Origin: Inia geoffrensis | Lineage: Eukaryota; Chordata; Mammalia; Artiodactyla; Iniidae | Length of the DNA stretch: 64,000 bases | Assembly: GCA_036417435.1 (NCBI GenBank) | Contig: CM070899.1 | Location: 151,294,237 to 151,358,236, forward strand | Reading direction: 5' to 3' | The notes under the pieces: model-generated | Told to the model about the DNA's origin: nothing | The model's database searches: none | Seen by the model: the letters and a program-made list of their open reading frames with translations, nothing else | Translations under genes and position numbers: made by a program | In this document: positions 48,600 to 60,264 of the stretch, piece by piece | How the letters are laid out: the number at the start of each line of letters is the position of its first letter | How positions within the stretch are numbered: the first letter of the stretch is position 1

Positions 48600-51050
48600 T
48601 GGGACCAAAGCCAGTGTTCTGTCCTACCACCAGCTCCCCTGTCTCCTCTGGAGGACTTGATTGGCTCCTTTCCTCCTGGAGGGCTGCCCGGAGAGTGAGG
48701 GTGCCGAGGTGGGGACGACGCCCTATAGTCCCCAGGCCTCCATGAAACCTCACTACAAGTCACTGGGACCTGTTGAGATGTAAAAAGAAAAATGTTTCCA
48801 GAGCCACGCTGGAGCTGCTTGAACCAGAATCCCTGGAGGAGATTCTGGGTATGAAAAGTAAAATCTCCCAAGAATTATGAAGCTTGGCCACTTTTGAGAA
48901 GCAATGCCCTATAGTGAGCACCCCAATCCAGAGAGTGGAAAAGGCACGGGGAATGCCCAGCCCCCCACCATGGAGCCTAAGCCCCACTGGGTCGTGGATA
49001 GATGAGGCCGTGCTTGTGCTGGAGAGGGGGCAGCAGCCACCTGGAGCCCAGAGCAGTCAGAGGGCCCGGCAGGAAAGCTCCCAACTTCTCCTCCACCTCC
49101 CTCCTTCCCCATCAGCCTCCCAGCTAAGGCCCCGGAAGCTCCCAGGAAGCCCCTTCCAACTGAGATCAGCCCCTCTCCTCACACCTTTAGCTCCCGGAGC
49201 CACTGAGTTGGCAAGCCATATGGAATAGATTATTCTGGACCCATGATAATCCGATTATCTTGGTCATGGATCAGCTGGATGCGCAGCCAGTGGAAGTCAC
49301 AGGAGGCAGAGGGGTGATGAGGAGGGAGGGGGTGGGAGGAAAGGAGAGAGATTTGTCAGATTCCGGGAAAGGCTCCAGAGGAAGTGCCAGAACCTCCCCT
49401 GTTCTGGGAGCTGGCCTGAGGATGCAGGGTAAGTAGATTGTGCCTTTCCCCTTAGGGGTGTCACATTTATGCTCCTTCACTTCATCTGGGTAAGTGGAGG
49501 AGGGTCTAAGCCTTACAGTGAAACATGGGGAAACTTAGGCATAAAGGGGTTAAGCAGTTGAACCAGCCCAGAGCAAAGATGTAGACATGTGAATGTAGGG
49601 AAACTTGTCACACGGCTCCTCAGTTTCTATGGCTGTAAAATGGAGCAGGGACTCCCAACTGCCTGCTGAGCTGTCCTGGGAGGCTGCATGCCTTGATTGC
49701 AAGGTATGGTCTCAGGCCAGAGGGCTGCCCCTGGGTGTCCAGTGTCCTTGCAATCCCAGCCACAGACAGCAGATGGCGCTATCCAACCACCTAGGATCTT
49801 GGGATCTGAGCTGGGCAGACCTCCTGCCAACCGGTCAGAGGCCCTTTTTTTCTGGGGGCCAGGGCCAGCGCGGGTTAGGGGTGGTGGGCTCTGGGAGCTA
49901 AGCAGGTGTGGCAGAGATGCTGGGGCTGGCTTAAGAAATAGGTGAAGCCGGCTTAGTGCCAGTGTGATGGGCCGTGTGACCACAGACAGGCCACTTGCCC
50001 TCTCTGGACCCCAATTTGCTCATCTGTCCACTGGGAAAAACATACACCTGTATGCAGAAAGGCAGAGCAAGATGGAGCCCAGAGGAGTGAGGAGAGGGGG
50101 ACGGGCTCAGGTCTCCCTACCTTCCCTACACACCTCTGGAAGCAGAGGTTGAAAACAGACCACAAATTGACCAAAACTCTAGGCTTGCCCGCTCCCCAGT
50201 GGGGATTTGCAGGCCCAGCTCAGCTGCCAACTTGGGGCGCATCCAACACCAGCACCTGCTGAAAGCACAGGATGGAGCTCCCTCCAGGCAGGAAGCACAG
50301 GTTTCAGGCTCCTTCTAACCGCACCCCTGCCCTGGCTGACTGCACAGCAGAACGGTGAGGTGCCAGGACAATGATGAGGCTCCTGCCAAGTCACTGGGTG
50401 GCTCAGGCTCTCAGCCAGCTCCAGCTCATCCTTCCCAAGGTCAGGGGAAGCAGCACACCTCTGCCTCCCCTCCCCTGAGGTATCTGTCTTCAGACCCAAT
50501 AAGAAGCAGAATGGGTCTAGGACTGAGCTGGCATGCCTAGGCAGGACCTGGGAGAGTGAACAGCCTCTGGGCATAGGATCCTTTGCCAGAGGCTGAGGGA
50601 CAGTGACATCCCTGGACAGAGCAGAGAACATGTTAGGGGCAAGGATAGAGCTTAAGTTGACCAGATAATAAATCAAACAGAAGAAGGGTCTTAGATGGTC
50701 AGTACTGATTATGTGCCAAAGACTAAGGATAGGATGAACTCAGTCCTTGGTTCTAGAGGTTTCCCCACCAAGAGAAATCCAAGATCCAGCCCCTGGCTGA
50801 GCCGAGGAAGTTTCCTTCACCCTTGGAGATTACACACCACCCCAGGCCCTGGGAGTGCAAAGTCAGCGCCCGGCACGGGTGGTCAGGCTGGCTGAGGCCC
50901 CTGGGAGCTCCAACACGTGCCGCTGGTTGCTCACAACAAGGTTGGCCTCAACAACCCACCCCCAGGGCTCCCCAAGGCTGGCCTGAGGCTTCAGAACAGC
51001 CTCAGCATGCCCTTTGCCCAGCGGGTTCCCTGATGGGGAATTTATCCTGA
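48600..51050. other. MESP1-MESP2 spacer, GC-rich, no gene recognised
   Basis: No CHR SINE. MIR-like traces just left of it at about 48390-48600. Open frames are not supported by homology or splice sites. Confidence 0.4.
49245..49259. promoter_or_regulatory. 15-bp palindrome with GATA and TAATCC cores
   Basis: GATAATC-C-GATTATC has perfect 7-bp arms. It contains GATAA, TTATC, TAATCC (bicoid-class homeodomain) and GATTA. Function is inferred. Confidence 0.35.
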
Positions 51051-51420
51051 TAAGAAAAGATTAAAGGTGCAAGTGAAGACGTACTGTTGAGTGACAGAAC
51101 CAAACTGCAGAAAAATCCCTTCAGTATGACTCGACTGATATAAGGAAAAGCAAAAGAAAACAAAAATCTAAAAACCAACCCCTACACAGAAAGGCATCAA
51201 CTGATACCATGCATTTTGTAAGGCTCTACTGTATGTATGTGCATAAATGCATACTCACCAAGTCTGTGATAATGTACCAGGACTTATTTGGTGTGGGAGT
51301 GGAAGAAGGGCTGGGTTCTGAGGTGTGATAAAGGGAGACTTTAATCATATCTGTAATGTCTAAAATTTTTCAAGGAGTTTGCATTCATATGTGACATGTG
51401 CAATTTAAATATAACTTTTA

Positions 51421-51780
51421 AGGGGCTTCCCCGGTGGCACAGTGGTTGGGAATCCACCTGCCAATGCAGGGGACACGGGTTCGAGCCCTGGTCTGGGAGG
51501 ATCCCACATGCTGCGGAGCAACTAAGCCCATGCGCCACAGCTACTGAGCCTGCGCTCTAGAGCTCACGAGCTACAGCTACTGAGCCCACGTGCCACAACT
51601 ATTGAAGCCCACGCACCTAGAGCCCATGCTCCGCAGCAGGAGAGGCCATAGCAGTGAGAGGCCTGCGCACCGTAACAGGAGTGGCCCCTGCTCACCCCAA
51701 CCGGAGAAAAGCCCAGCGCAGCAGCGAAGACCCAATGCAGCCAAAAATAAGATAAATAAAATAAATAAATGTAAAAAAAT
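51421..51780 (+). mobile_element. CHR-type SINE (long subfamily)
   Basis: Head GGGGCTTCCCCGGTGGCAC, full body, tail of AAATAAATAAATGTAAAA. Flanks TATAACTTTTAA and ATAACTTTAAAA are compatible with a target duplication. Confidence 0.88.
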
Positions 51781-51829
51781 AATAATAACTTTAAAAATAT
51801 AGGTATAAGGATACACCTACGTGGAAAAC

Positions 51830-52640
51830 TTTAAGGCATCCCAGTATAGTCTAGAGAATTTGTTACCTAAACTGTTACTGCCACACCATGGAGTATTAGG
51901 CATGCCTTAAAAAATCTCACTGCAGAAATAAATATAGCTACTGATATGGAAAAGTTATTCATACATTAGTAAGAAAAGGTCACAAAACAACATGTTCTTT
52001 ATATATCCAAAGAATTGAAAGCAGGGCCTAGAACAAATATTTGTCTGCCAACATTTACAGCAACGTTATTCATAATAGCTAAAAAGTGGAAACAACCCAG
52101 ATGTCTATCAACTAATGAATGGATAAACAAAATGTGGTATAGATGTACAATGGAATATTATTCAACCATAAGAAGGAATGAAGTTTGGGCGCATTCTACA
52201 CTGTGAATGAACCTTGATGACATGAAATAAGCCAGGCACCAAAGGATAAATACTGTATGATTAGACTTATATAAGAGGTACCTAAAATAGGCAAATTCAT
52301 AGAGACAGGATGCAGGTGAGAAGCTACCAGGGGCTGGGGGCTGGGGTTAAAGGGGAGTTTTTGCTTAATGGGTACAGAGTTTCTACTTGAGATGATGAAA
52401 AAGTTTTGGAAATAGAAGTGGTGATGGTTGCACAACATTGCAAATGTAATTAATGCCACTGAATTGCACATTTAACAATGGTTTAGATGGCAAATTTTAT
52501 GTTATATATATTTTACCACAATTTAAAGGAATTTTAAATGTAACATATAAAAAATATTGAACTGTACACTTCAAACAGGTGAATTATTAGGTATGTGAAG
52601 TATATCTCAATAAAGCTGTTATAAAAAATATATATATCAC
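51830..52640 (+). mobile_element. Old L1 3' fragment
   Basis: Contains TACAATGGAATATTATTCAA, ATTGCACATTTAACAATGGT and TATCTCAATAAAGCTGTTAT, all standard late ORF2/3' UTR text. Frames are broken. Confidence 0.75.
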
Positions 52641-55600
52641 CAGAAGCTTCAGAAAATGGGGAAAAGAACTCAACATGCTCCCTCAATGCCTCTGTCTCCA
52701 CACTCTGTACTTGTAGGGATGCTTAGAAAAGGTTAGGATGCAGAGATATGGACCAACGTGTTAACCTGGTTCTCTCCAGGTAGATGGAAGTGGGGGCTTT
52801 AAAATTCCCTTCTTTTTGATTGTCTGTATTTTCTCACTTCTTTGTAATGATTATGCATTGCTTTTATAAATTAAAAAAGAAAGAAAAGGAAGGAAGGGAG
52901 GGAGGAAGGAAAAGACTTTGCAGCCCCCTTCCCTCCGTTGTTTGCATTCCAGTAGTAGAGCTGGCAGACCCAAGCCCCCTTATAGCTTTTGGAGATCAGG
53001 CTGGGGAGGTTGGGTCTTCCCTCGCAGAGGCTGCAGGAGTGAGCACCACTCATTCTCCTCCTTTGTCCCTCCCTAGAGCTGCAGGACCACAGATGGTCAC
53101 TCCTCCCCAGCAGGGCAGGCAGGCAATACTCATGTAGTCCCACATGCTGAACACCTGATGCTGCATCTAATCCTCCTGGCAAGGACACCCATTTCATAGA
53201 TGAGGAGCTGAGGCTCAGATGGGGACTGAGCCCAGGCACGGATGGTCCTAGGCCTGAGCCACCTCTACTGTGCCTTTTTGCCCAAGGAGATGGGCCAGGC
53301 AGCCCTGGGGCCTCTGCAGGCCCTTCCACACCAGCCTCCTTGGCTCAGCCTTCTTGTTGGAGGAAGAACATCAAGTCCACCTCCATGACCCCGGCCTGCT
53401 GGGCAGCTCCCCAGATGCCTGTGGCCCCAGCCACTAGTGGCCATGTCCTTCCCACTTATTCCCACGTTCCCTCCTATCGGATCCTCTGCCCACTCCCAGC
53501 GCCCCTGCCCGTGCCCCAATCTAGTCAGCCCTTGCCATGATGTGACCGCAGTCTCCTGACTGGTTTCCTGCCTGCAGCTCTTTACCTCCCAATCCCTCTC
53601 CCTCCTCAGAATTTCTGTGGGTCTCATTGCCTTCCTAAGAGTCCAAACTCCTCATTCAGCAGGGCTTTCCAACCTCACCCGGCTCCCACTTGCTTGTCCA
53701 CACCCCTCCCACCCTCCCCACCTCCAACCCAGGGCTCCAGACTACTTGGCATCACCCAAATTAGCCCTGGGCTTCCCTGCTTCCAGACTTGGGCTCACAC
53801 CTTTCCCCCCCGCCAGGAATGCCCCACCTCCACGTGGAGAAAATCCACAATTTCAAGTCCCTCCCTTCCTCCTGGGACCCGCACTGATCACCTGGCCAGG
53901 TGGCTCCGCTCTGTCGTCCATGGGTGCCCCGCACACCAGGGTCCCACAGACTCAGAGCCAATTTGTCTTTTTCCTCCTCCAACTCTCAGCTCCCAGAGGG
54001 CAGCAGAGACTCCTCCCTCCCTGGAACCTCAGCCCCCTGGTTCGGAACAGTGTTTCCCAATGATGGGGTGCATGGCCTTCGTGGGCTTGAATTCTGGTTC
54101 TGGGGGACCTAGGGCAAAGGAAGTGGCCTCTCTGGGCCCGGTTTCCCTAGCTCAGCAAGCGGGGAAGAGCAGGCTGTCAGGCCTGGGGTTTGAGCACTGA
54201 GCAGGCTGCTGCAGGCACACCGCTGGGTGCCGTGTGGTGTGGAAATGCTCGGAGACCAGTCGTCCGAGGCCCGGTCAGGGTGAATTCAGCTCCAGGGGCT
54301 GCTCTGTGACCTTGCCTGGTGGCTGTCATCCTCTGGTGACACTGATGGTGCCTGCCTGGCAGGGCCTGGTCATCGGGCTTCCCTGGCTGTGCCCAGAGTC
54401 ACGCACCAGCCCCTGGGGCCAGGGGAGGGGAGTCTCCGGACAGGCTGACTCAGGCCTCCCGGAGCGAGGGGCCCACGCAGGCCCTCCTGCACCCCGCTCC
54501 GCGTTCCAGGGACACAGGCTCTGCCTTTTCCTTGGGCCTCCCAGGATGGGGACCTGCAGCCTCCCACCCCCACCCCAGAAGGGCTTTCCAGGGTTTCTGA
54601 GGGGACCTGCTGCCGGGCTGTTTTGGAGGCCCCTGCACACCCTCGTTCCCAAGTCGACACCTTCTGCCCTGGGGGAAGTGGCCTTGTGTCAACAGGCAGA
54701 CGGGAGGTGTGAAGGCAGCCACAGTGGCCAAGGGGGAGGCTGGGCTGGCCTCGCTGCTCGCTGGTAATGAGAATACCACACGGCCCCTGCATGCAGCCCC
54801 CTTCCCTCCCATGTTCCCACAGCCTGACCACCCCCAGGGCCTGGCAGGGACCCAAGGGGAAGGGAAAGAAAACCTACGGGGCAGAGGCCAGCCCTTAAGC
54901 TGGCTCCATGTCCTTGGGCCTCTTTCCGAGGGCCCTGCACCACTTGCCCAGGGAGGAAGAGCGGGTGGAGAACTTCCTGGAGCAGGGCCGGGGGTAAACA
55001 GACACAGGTGAGGCCCGCGCTAAGCCACCCAGAGCAGGCTGAACAGAGGCCATGCCCTCCGCAGCTCCTCGCAGGGCCGGGGCTCAGGGAGCACATTCTG
55101 ACTCCAGCCTGGGCCTCTGCCCTTCCCATCTGACTGGTGGTCTGGGGCAAGGCCCTGGGAAGTCGGTCAGGGGCTGATGGGATGGAGGCCCCTGTTTCTT
55201 CACTTGTCCAATAGGAATACTGATGTGGACACTGCCTGCCTCGTAGTGCCAAGCTGACTGGTGCCACACCGGCGAGCTGAGCCAAAGGTCACATGGCCCT
55301 GTGGTTCCGGCCCTGAGAGCAGGCCCAGCTGAGCCCGAGCTGCCGGCACACAGAAGAACAGGGGTGGGAGTGTCATGAGCACTGAAGCACATGTGAGGCC
55401 TTATTCTGCCCTCCCCCTGCCCAAGATGTCCTGAAGCCAAGGTCTCCTGTGGCTCCCTCGCCCTGAGACTCCCCAGGGGACAGCTCCTGTCCTCTCCCTG
55501 ATTCTTGGCCTCAGCTCTGAAAGTACCTCAGGGATCATCAGGTCCAAACGCCTGTCTTATGGTACTTGTCAGTGTTGGCAGAGGCGACAGCAGCTATCCC

Positions 55601-56028
55601 CTCCAGCTCCTGCACATACTCAGCTGGCTTCTTCTCGACCACGTCCATGTACAGGCCACTCAGCCCCTCACAGGACAGCCCCCAGATTTGACCACTCACC
55701 CCGCATAGGCAATAAGAGACCACTGCCTCCTTGATTGAAGATCCCGTTTCTTGCAAACGTGAATGGGATCACATTTGATTTTCATGCCCATGGTGCCTAG
55801 AAGGCAACGACTACCATGCCCTTTCCACAGCTGCTGCTGGTTACATGATGTCTCCTAACCCTCAGCTTAGAGGGAGGGTACATAGGGCTCTGTTGATTCT
55901 ACCTTATTAGTAATGAGATCCGATCAGTTGTTCCAGCCTGCCAGAATCTCTTTAGATCCTGGCTGCTACCCAGTTAACTTCTTGGGTTTCGATCTTACCC
56001 CCAATTAGATCAGTTCATATCTTCATTC
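52641..56028. other. MESP1-MESP2 spacer, GC-rich, CHR SINE-free
   Basis: Unique-looking sequence with a MIR-like trace at 53145-53225 and a purine-rich tract at 52875-52915. No gene supported. Confidence 0.4.
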
Positions 56029-56043
56029 AAGATCATAATGCTG

Positions 56044-56378
56044 GGGCGTCCCTGGTAGTGCAGTTGTTAAGAATCCGCCTGCCAATGCAGAGGACATGGG
56101 TTCGAGCCCTGGTCCAGGAAGATCCCACATGCCGTGGAGCAGCTAAGCCTGTGTGCCACAACTACTGAGCCTGCACTTTAGAGCCCGCGAGCCACAACTA
56201 CTGAAGCCTGCGCACCTGGAGCCTGTGCTCCGCAACAAGAGAAGCCACCGCAATGAGAAGCCTGTGCACCTCAACGAAGGTAGCCCCTGCTGGCCGCAAC
56301 TAGAGAAGAGCCTGCACACAGCAATGAAGGCCCAACACAGCCAAAAATAAATTAATTAATTAAAATTAATTAATTAAA
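56044..56378 (+). mobile_element. CHR-type SINE (long subfamily)
   Basis: Head GGGCGTCCCTGGTAGTGC. The 15-bp target duplication AAGATCATAATGCTG is exact at 56029-56043 and 56379-56393. Confidence 0.92.
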
Positions 56379-56569
56379 AAGATCATAATGCTGCCCATGA
56401 CAAGCCTGGGAATAGAGTTGGTGGCACAACACTAGAGACCTTCCTCTAGGTGAACATCCATCCATTCAACTGTGGGAACATTGAATCTGTTATGAATTCA
56501 CTTAACTTAAGCTCACATGGCCCCATTTGTCGACAAGGATAATCTAGGAACTTTTTTTTAATAACTTTT

Positions 56570-56798
56570 AAAAAAATAAATTTATTTAATTAATGGGTTC
56601 TAGCCGCATGGGCTTCAGTAGTTGTGGCATGCAGGCTAAGTAGTTGTGGCTCATGGGCTCTAGAGTGCAGGCTCAGTAGTTGTGGTGCACAGGCTTAGTT
56701 ACTCAGAAGCAGTTGGGATCTTCCTGGACCAGGGCTCAAACCCGTGTCCCCTGCATCGACAGATGGATTCGTAACCGCTGCGCCACCAGGGAAGCCCC
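56570..56798 (-). mobile_element. CHR-type SINE, antisense, 3' part shortened
   Basis: Ends CGCTGCGCCACCAGGGAAGC. The body starts only at GGGTTCTAGCCGCATGGGC, so about 100 nt of the SINE 3' region are missing. Confidence 0.83.
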
Positions 56799-56799
56799 G

Positions 56800-58590
56800 A
56801 ACTTCTTTACTATGTGAACAGGAATTATGTTTGGCTGCTTATAGCACACACCCAAACTGACAATGACTTAAACAAGATGGTAATTTATTATCTCTCACAT
56901 TAAAGAAATTTAGAGTTAGACTGTTCTGGGCCAGTATGGCACTTCCATGTTGTTATCAGTGCCTCAGGCTTCCTTCTGCTCCACCAGCCTTAGGTGTGAC
57001 TTCTGTCCTTGAGATTGCCTGAAGGTCACAAAATGGTTGCTGAAGCACCAGCCATCACATTTTCCAGGATGAAAATATAAGGGAGTAGAGCCACAGGAGT
57101 GTACCTCTCTGCTTTAAAGAGCTTTCCTAGAAGCCCCAAACAATATTCTAATAAATCTCATTGGCCATTCCATCTGCAAGAAAGGCTGGGAAATATAGTT
57201 TTTAATCTGGGCATATCACCACCTATGATAATACAGAGCCCTGTTATTAAGGGAGAAAGAAGAATAGAGGCTGTAACAGATGCTGTGTGGGCAACCAGAA
57301 GTGTCTGCCACACTAGTGAATATTCTACTGACCATGTTTCCCTGATCTAGCTTCCACCTCCTCCTATCACAGGAAGGAGGGGGGTAAACCTGGTGTCACT
57401 ATCAGGCTGAGGCTCAGAAGTTAATCACCTTATCTAACAGCACACAGCCATCTACCAGACAGATGAAAGAGAAGTGGAGACTGCTCAAGTGGAAGCCCCT
57501 GTGGCCTGGGCCCAGACCTAGCTTGTTCACACAGCACCTGGGGCTGGTTTGAACACACAGGGAGGAATGCCTGAGAGTCCCAGGGCCAGAGACAAGCTGG
57601 AAAAGCACCTGGGCCAGGACCCAGCCCACCAGGAGAAGCTGGTTCAGATCCTCCACTTCCTGGCCTTGGTTGGGCCAGTCGGCTGAGGCTCCAGCTCCAG
57701 GCACCTGGAGCTCTTCCACTGCCTCTGCACTGCAGCCACAGGCCAGGAGCTGGAGTGCCCTGCTGAGGAGGGCTCCCCATGCTGGGTCCCGGAGAAGAAG
57801 GGCTGAAGATGGAGGAGACGGTAGGGCAGGATGCCTGAGGCCTGGTGCTAGAGTGAGGAAGGAAGGAATCATCTTGTAGGGCCAAGGCTAAAGATGTCGG
57901 CCCTCTTCCCCACAATGCAACCTAGTCCTTTACCCACTTCATTCTGCTGCCCCTGAACTTGCTATAAGCAAGACTTATAGGCTCTATTCTAAGCTCTACA
58001 ACATGCATTATCTTACTTTGTCCCAACAATTGCCCTGGAAATCAGGATCCCCACTTCATAGATGAGAAAACTGAGGTTAAACTGCCCAAATTCTGAGAGC
58101 TTGGAAGGGATGAAGCTGGGACTCTAAACCCAGATCTGATTCCATAGCCCAGCCTCCTAACCATTAAGCCATACTGTCTCCCTGTGCTAAGTGAGTGGGG
58201 CTGGTGACAGTGTGCTCCTGGAGCCTGGCTGAGGGGCCCAGTGAAGAGCCAGGGGCCACAGCAAGCCAGCTCCAGGGCCTCACCTCCCAGAACTTATGCT
58301 CTGCCAACCCACAGTCAGCCTGAGGCCTGGGCGCCGGGGCTAGCCCAAACTAAGACAGAAGGACGCCGGGCTATCCTAGAGAAAAAAGGATAGTATGCAG
58401 AGCTCTGCTGACAGTGAATTCTCATAATTCACCAAATCCTTTCACAGGAAATCCCTCCAGGCTTTGCTCTAATGAGTAGGGGCTGCGGGGAGAGGAGGGA
58501 TGATTCTGGATATTCAGAAACTTCCTGGGAATCACAAGGCCATTTCACCACTCCATATCTAGCTGCCTGTGCACAAGGCAGCACTCTTTG
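56800..58590. other. MESP1-MESP2 spacer
   Basis: Contains MIR-like sequence at about 57960-58175 (CAGGATCCCCACTTCATAGA, GAGAAAACTGAGGTTAAACT). The rest is unassigned and no gene is supported. Confidence 0.4.
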
Positions 58591-58749
58591 GCAAAAACTA
58601 AAACCGTGCTAAAGGTACGTCAATAAGGGACTATGGTGTGAGCACTCCGTGGAATATTATACTGCAGTGAAAAGGGGTGAGTTGGAACAGTCAGTATCAA
58701 CAGCACAGCAATCTGACACTTCAGAATCCAGATGAAGAAGTATACATGA

Positions 58750-58893
58750 GGGACTTCCCTGGTGCTCTAGTGGTTAAAACTCCGTGCTCCCAATGCAGGG
58801 GGCCCAGATTTCAACCCTGGTCAGGGAACTAGATCCCACATGCTGCAACTAAGACCCAGCACAGCCAAATAAATAAATAAATTTTTTAAAAAA
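58750..58893 (+). mobile_element. CHR-type SINE (short subfamily)
   Basis: Head GGGACTTCCCTGGTGCTC, GGTCAGGGAACTAGATCCC, tail AAATAAATAAATTTTTT. Flanks GAAGTATACATGA / GAAATATACATGA form the target duplication. Confidence 0.86.
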
Positions 58894-59770
58894 AGAAATA
58901 TACATGAAAACTGATGAATCTTGTTTACAACTGTCGATTACATATATATAAATTTTCTGATAGTACAATATGTCAAGGTCTTTATAGTACTGTGCAGCCT
59001 TGGACAAATAATGATTTGCCATTATTTTAATCCTAAAAAGTGTGGGATTGACTGTTTTCTAAGTCTCCCTCCCCTTAGGAAAAAGGATTCTTATTTTTTT
59101 AACTTTGGTTTAAACCCTTTCAGGTCATGAAATATTGCATAACTAATTGCTTCTTTCCTGTTTGAAATCAAGGCCATTATTGATTGATTCCACCTTCTTT
59201 TTGTGTGATGGACAGATTAAATATGTCCCCTCCTCATTCACAGCAGCTAGAATAAACTAAAAACAGTTGCCCTGACCAACCTTATTCAATGTCAATTATT
59301 ACTTCATCATAACGTTAGAGTAGTAACTTGGGCATATTTTCTCTAATATTTAAAAAAGTATGTTCTGAGGAGAAAGTGATGTAATTTCATTATTGAAGGT
59401 TTACTTGTACCTCCTGCTATTTAATTTTTTTTCCAGTTAAAATTATCCACTATGACTTAAATGGATGAACATTTAAATCAACTAAGACCAACTATGAGTC
59501 AGCTAAACACATCCTGACATGGAATGATCTCAGATACGCTGTTGAATGAAAAAAAAGCAAGTTACAGGCAAATTGCCATAATGTTACCTCATTTATACTA
59601 TGTGTTTTCTAAGGATACATATGTTTATGTGAGTGCACAGGGACCAAGTCTGGAAGGACACATGACCTTTGGGGAGGGGTTACAGGGACTCCAGCTTTAT
59701 CTGTCAGGTTTCCATTTCTTATAAAGAGAACATATTAGTTATGTAATTTGTGTAAAAAAGTTAATTTTTT
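58894..59770. other. AT-rich spacer with old LINE-like sequence
   Basis: Degraded AT-rich text, parts of which (58610-58750, 59470-59760) resemble L1 3' regions. Nothing coding. Confidence 0.35.
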
Positions 59771-59772
59771 AA

Positions 59773-60050
59773 AATAAATTTATTTATTATTTTTGGCTGC
59801 GTTGGGTCTTGTTGCGCGCAGGCTTTCTCTAGTTGCAGCGAGCAGGGGCTACTCTTCGTTGCGGTGCGTGGGTTTCTCATTGCAATGGCTTCTCTTGTTG
59901 CAGAGCATGGGCTCTAGGTGCGCAGGCTTCAGTGATTGTGGCTCGCGGGCTCAGTAGTTGTGGGGCACGGGCTTAGTTGCTCCGTGGCGCATGTGGGATC
60001 TTCCCAGACCAGGGCTCGAACCTATGTCCCCTGCATTGGCAGGCGGATTC
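59773..60050 (-). mobile_element. CHR-type SINE (long subfamily), antisense, tRNA head missing
   Basis: Reads from TTTTTGGCTGCGTTGGGTC to GGCAGGCGGATTC, where the expected last 28 nt (TTAACCACTG to AAGTCCC) are absent and a second SINE begins. Confidence 0.85.
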
Positions 60051-60264
60051 TTTTTTTTTTTTTTTTTTTTTGCGGTACGCGGGCCTCTCACTGTTGTGGC
60101 CTCTCCCGTTGTGGAGCACAGGCTCTGGACGCGCAGGCTCAGCGGCCATGGCTCACAGGCCCAGCCGCTCTGCTGCACGTGGGATCTTCCTGGACCGGGG
60201 CACGAACCCGTGTCCCCTGCATCGGCAGGTGGACTCCCAACCACTGCGCCACCAGGAAAGCCCC
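60051..60264 (-). mobile_element. CHR-type SINE (short GC-rich subfamily), antisense
   Basis: T21 followed by GCGGTACGCGGGCCTCTCAC through to CACTGCGCCACCAGGAAAGC-CCC. Confidence 0.88.

Noticed and set aside
54234..55440. Several frames of 100-198 codons between the MESP genes
   Set aside because: Overlapping frames on both strands in GC-rich DNA, low-complexity composition, no splice support or homology recognised.
55538..55756. Minus-strand frame of 72 codons (GLYMDVVEKKPAEYVQELEG)
   Set aside because: It looks protein-like, but no family was recognised and the right-hand part (GGGATCATCAGGTCCAAAC) resembles an old interspersed repeat. No splice or start evidence.
57414..57915. Overlapping minus-strand frames of 152 and 161 codons
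   Set aside because: Two frames are open at once in GC-rich sequence, the usual sign of chance. No domain recognised.
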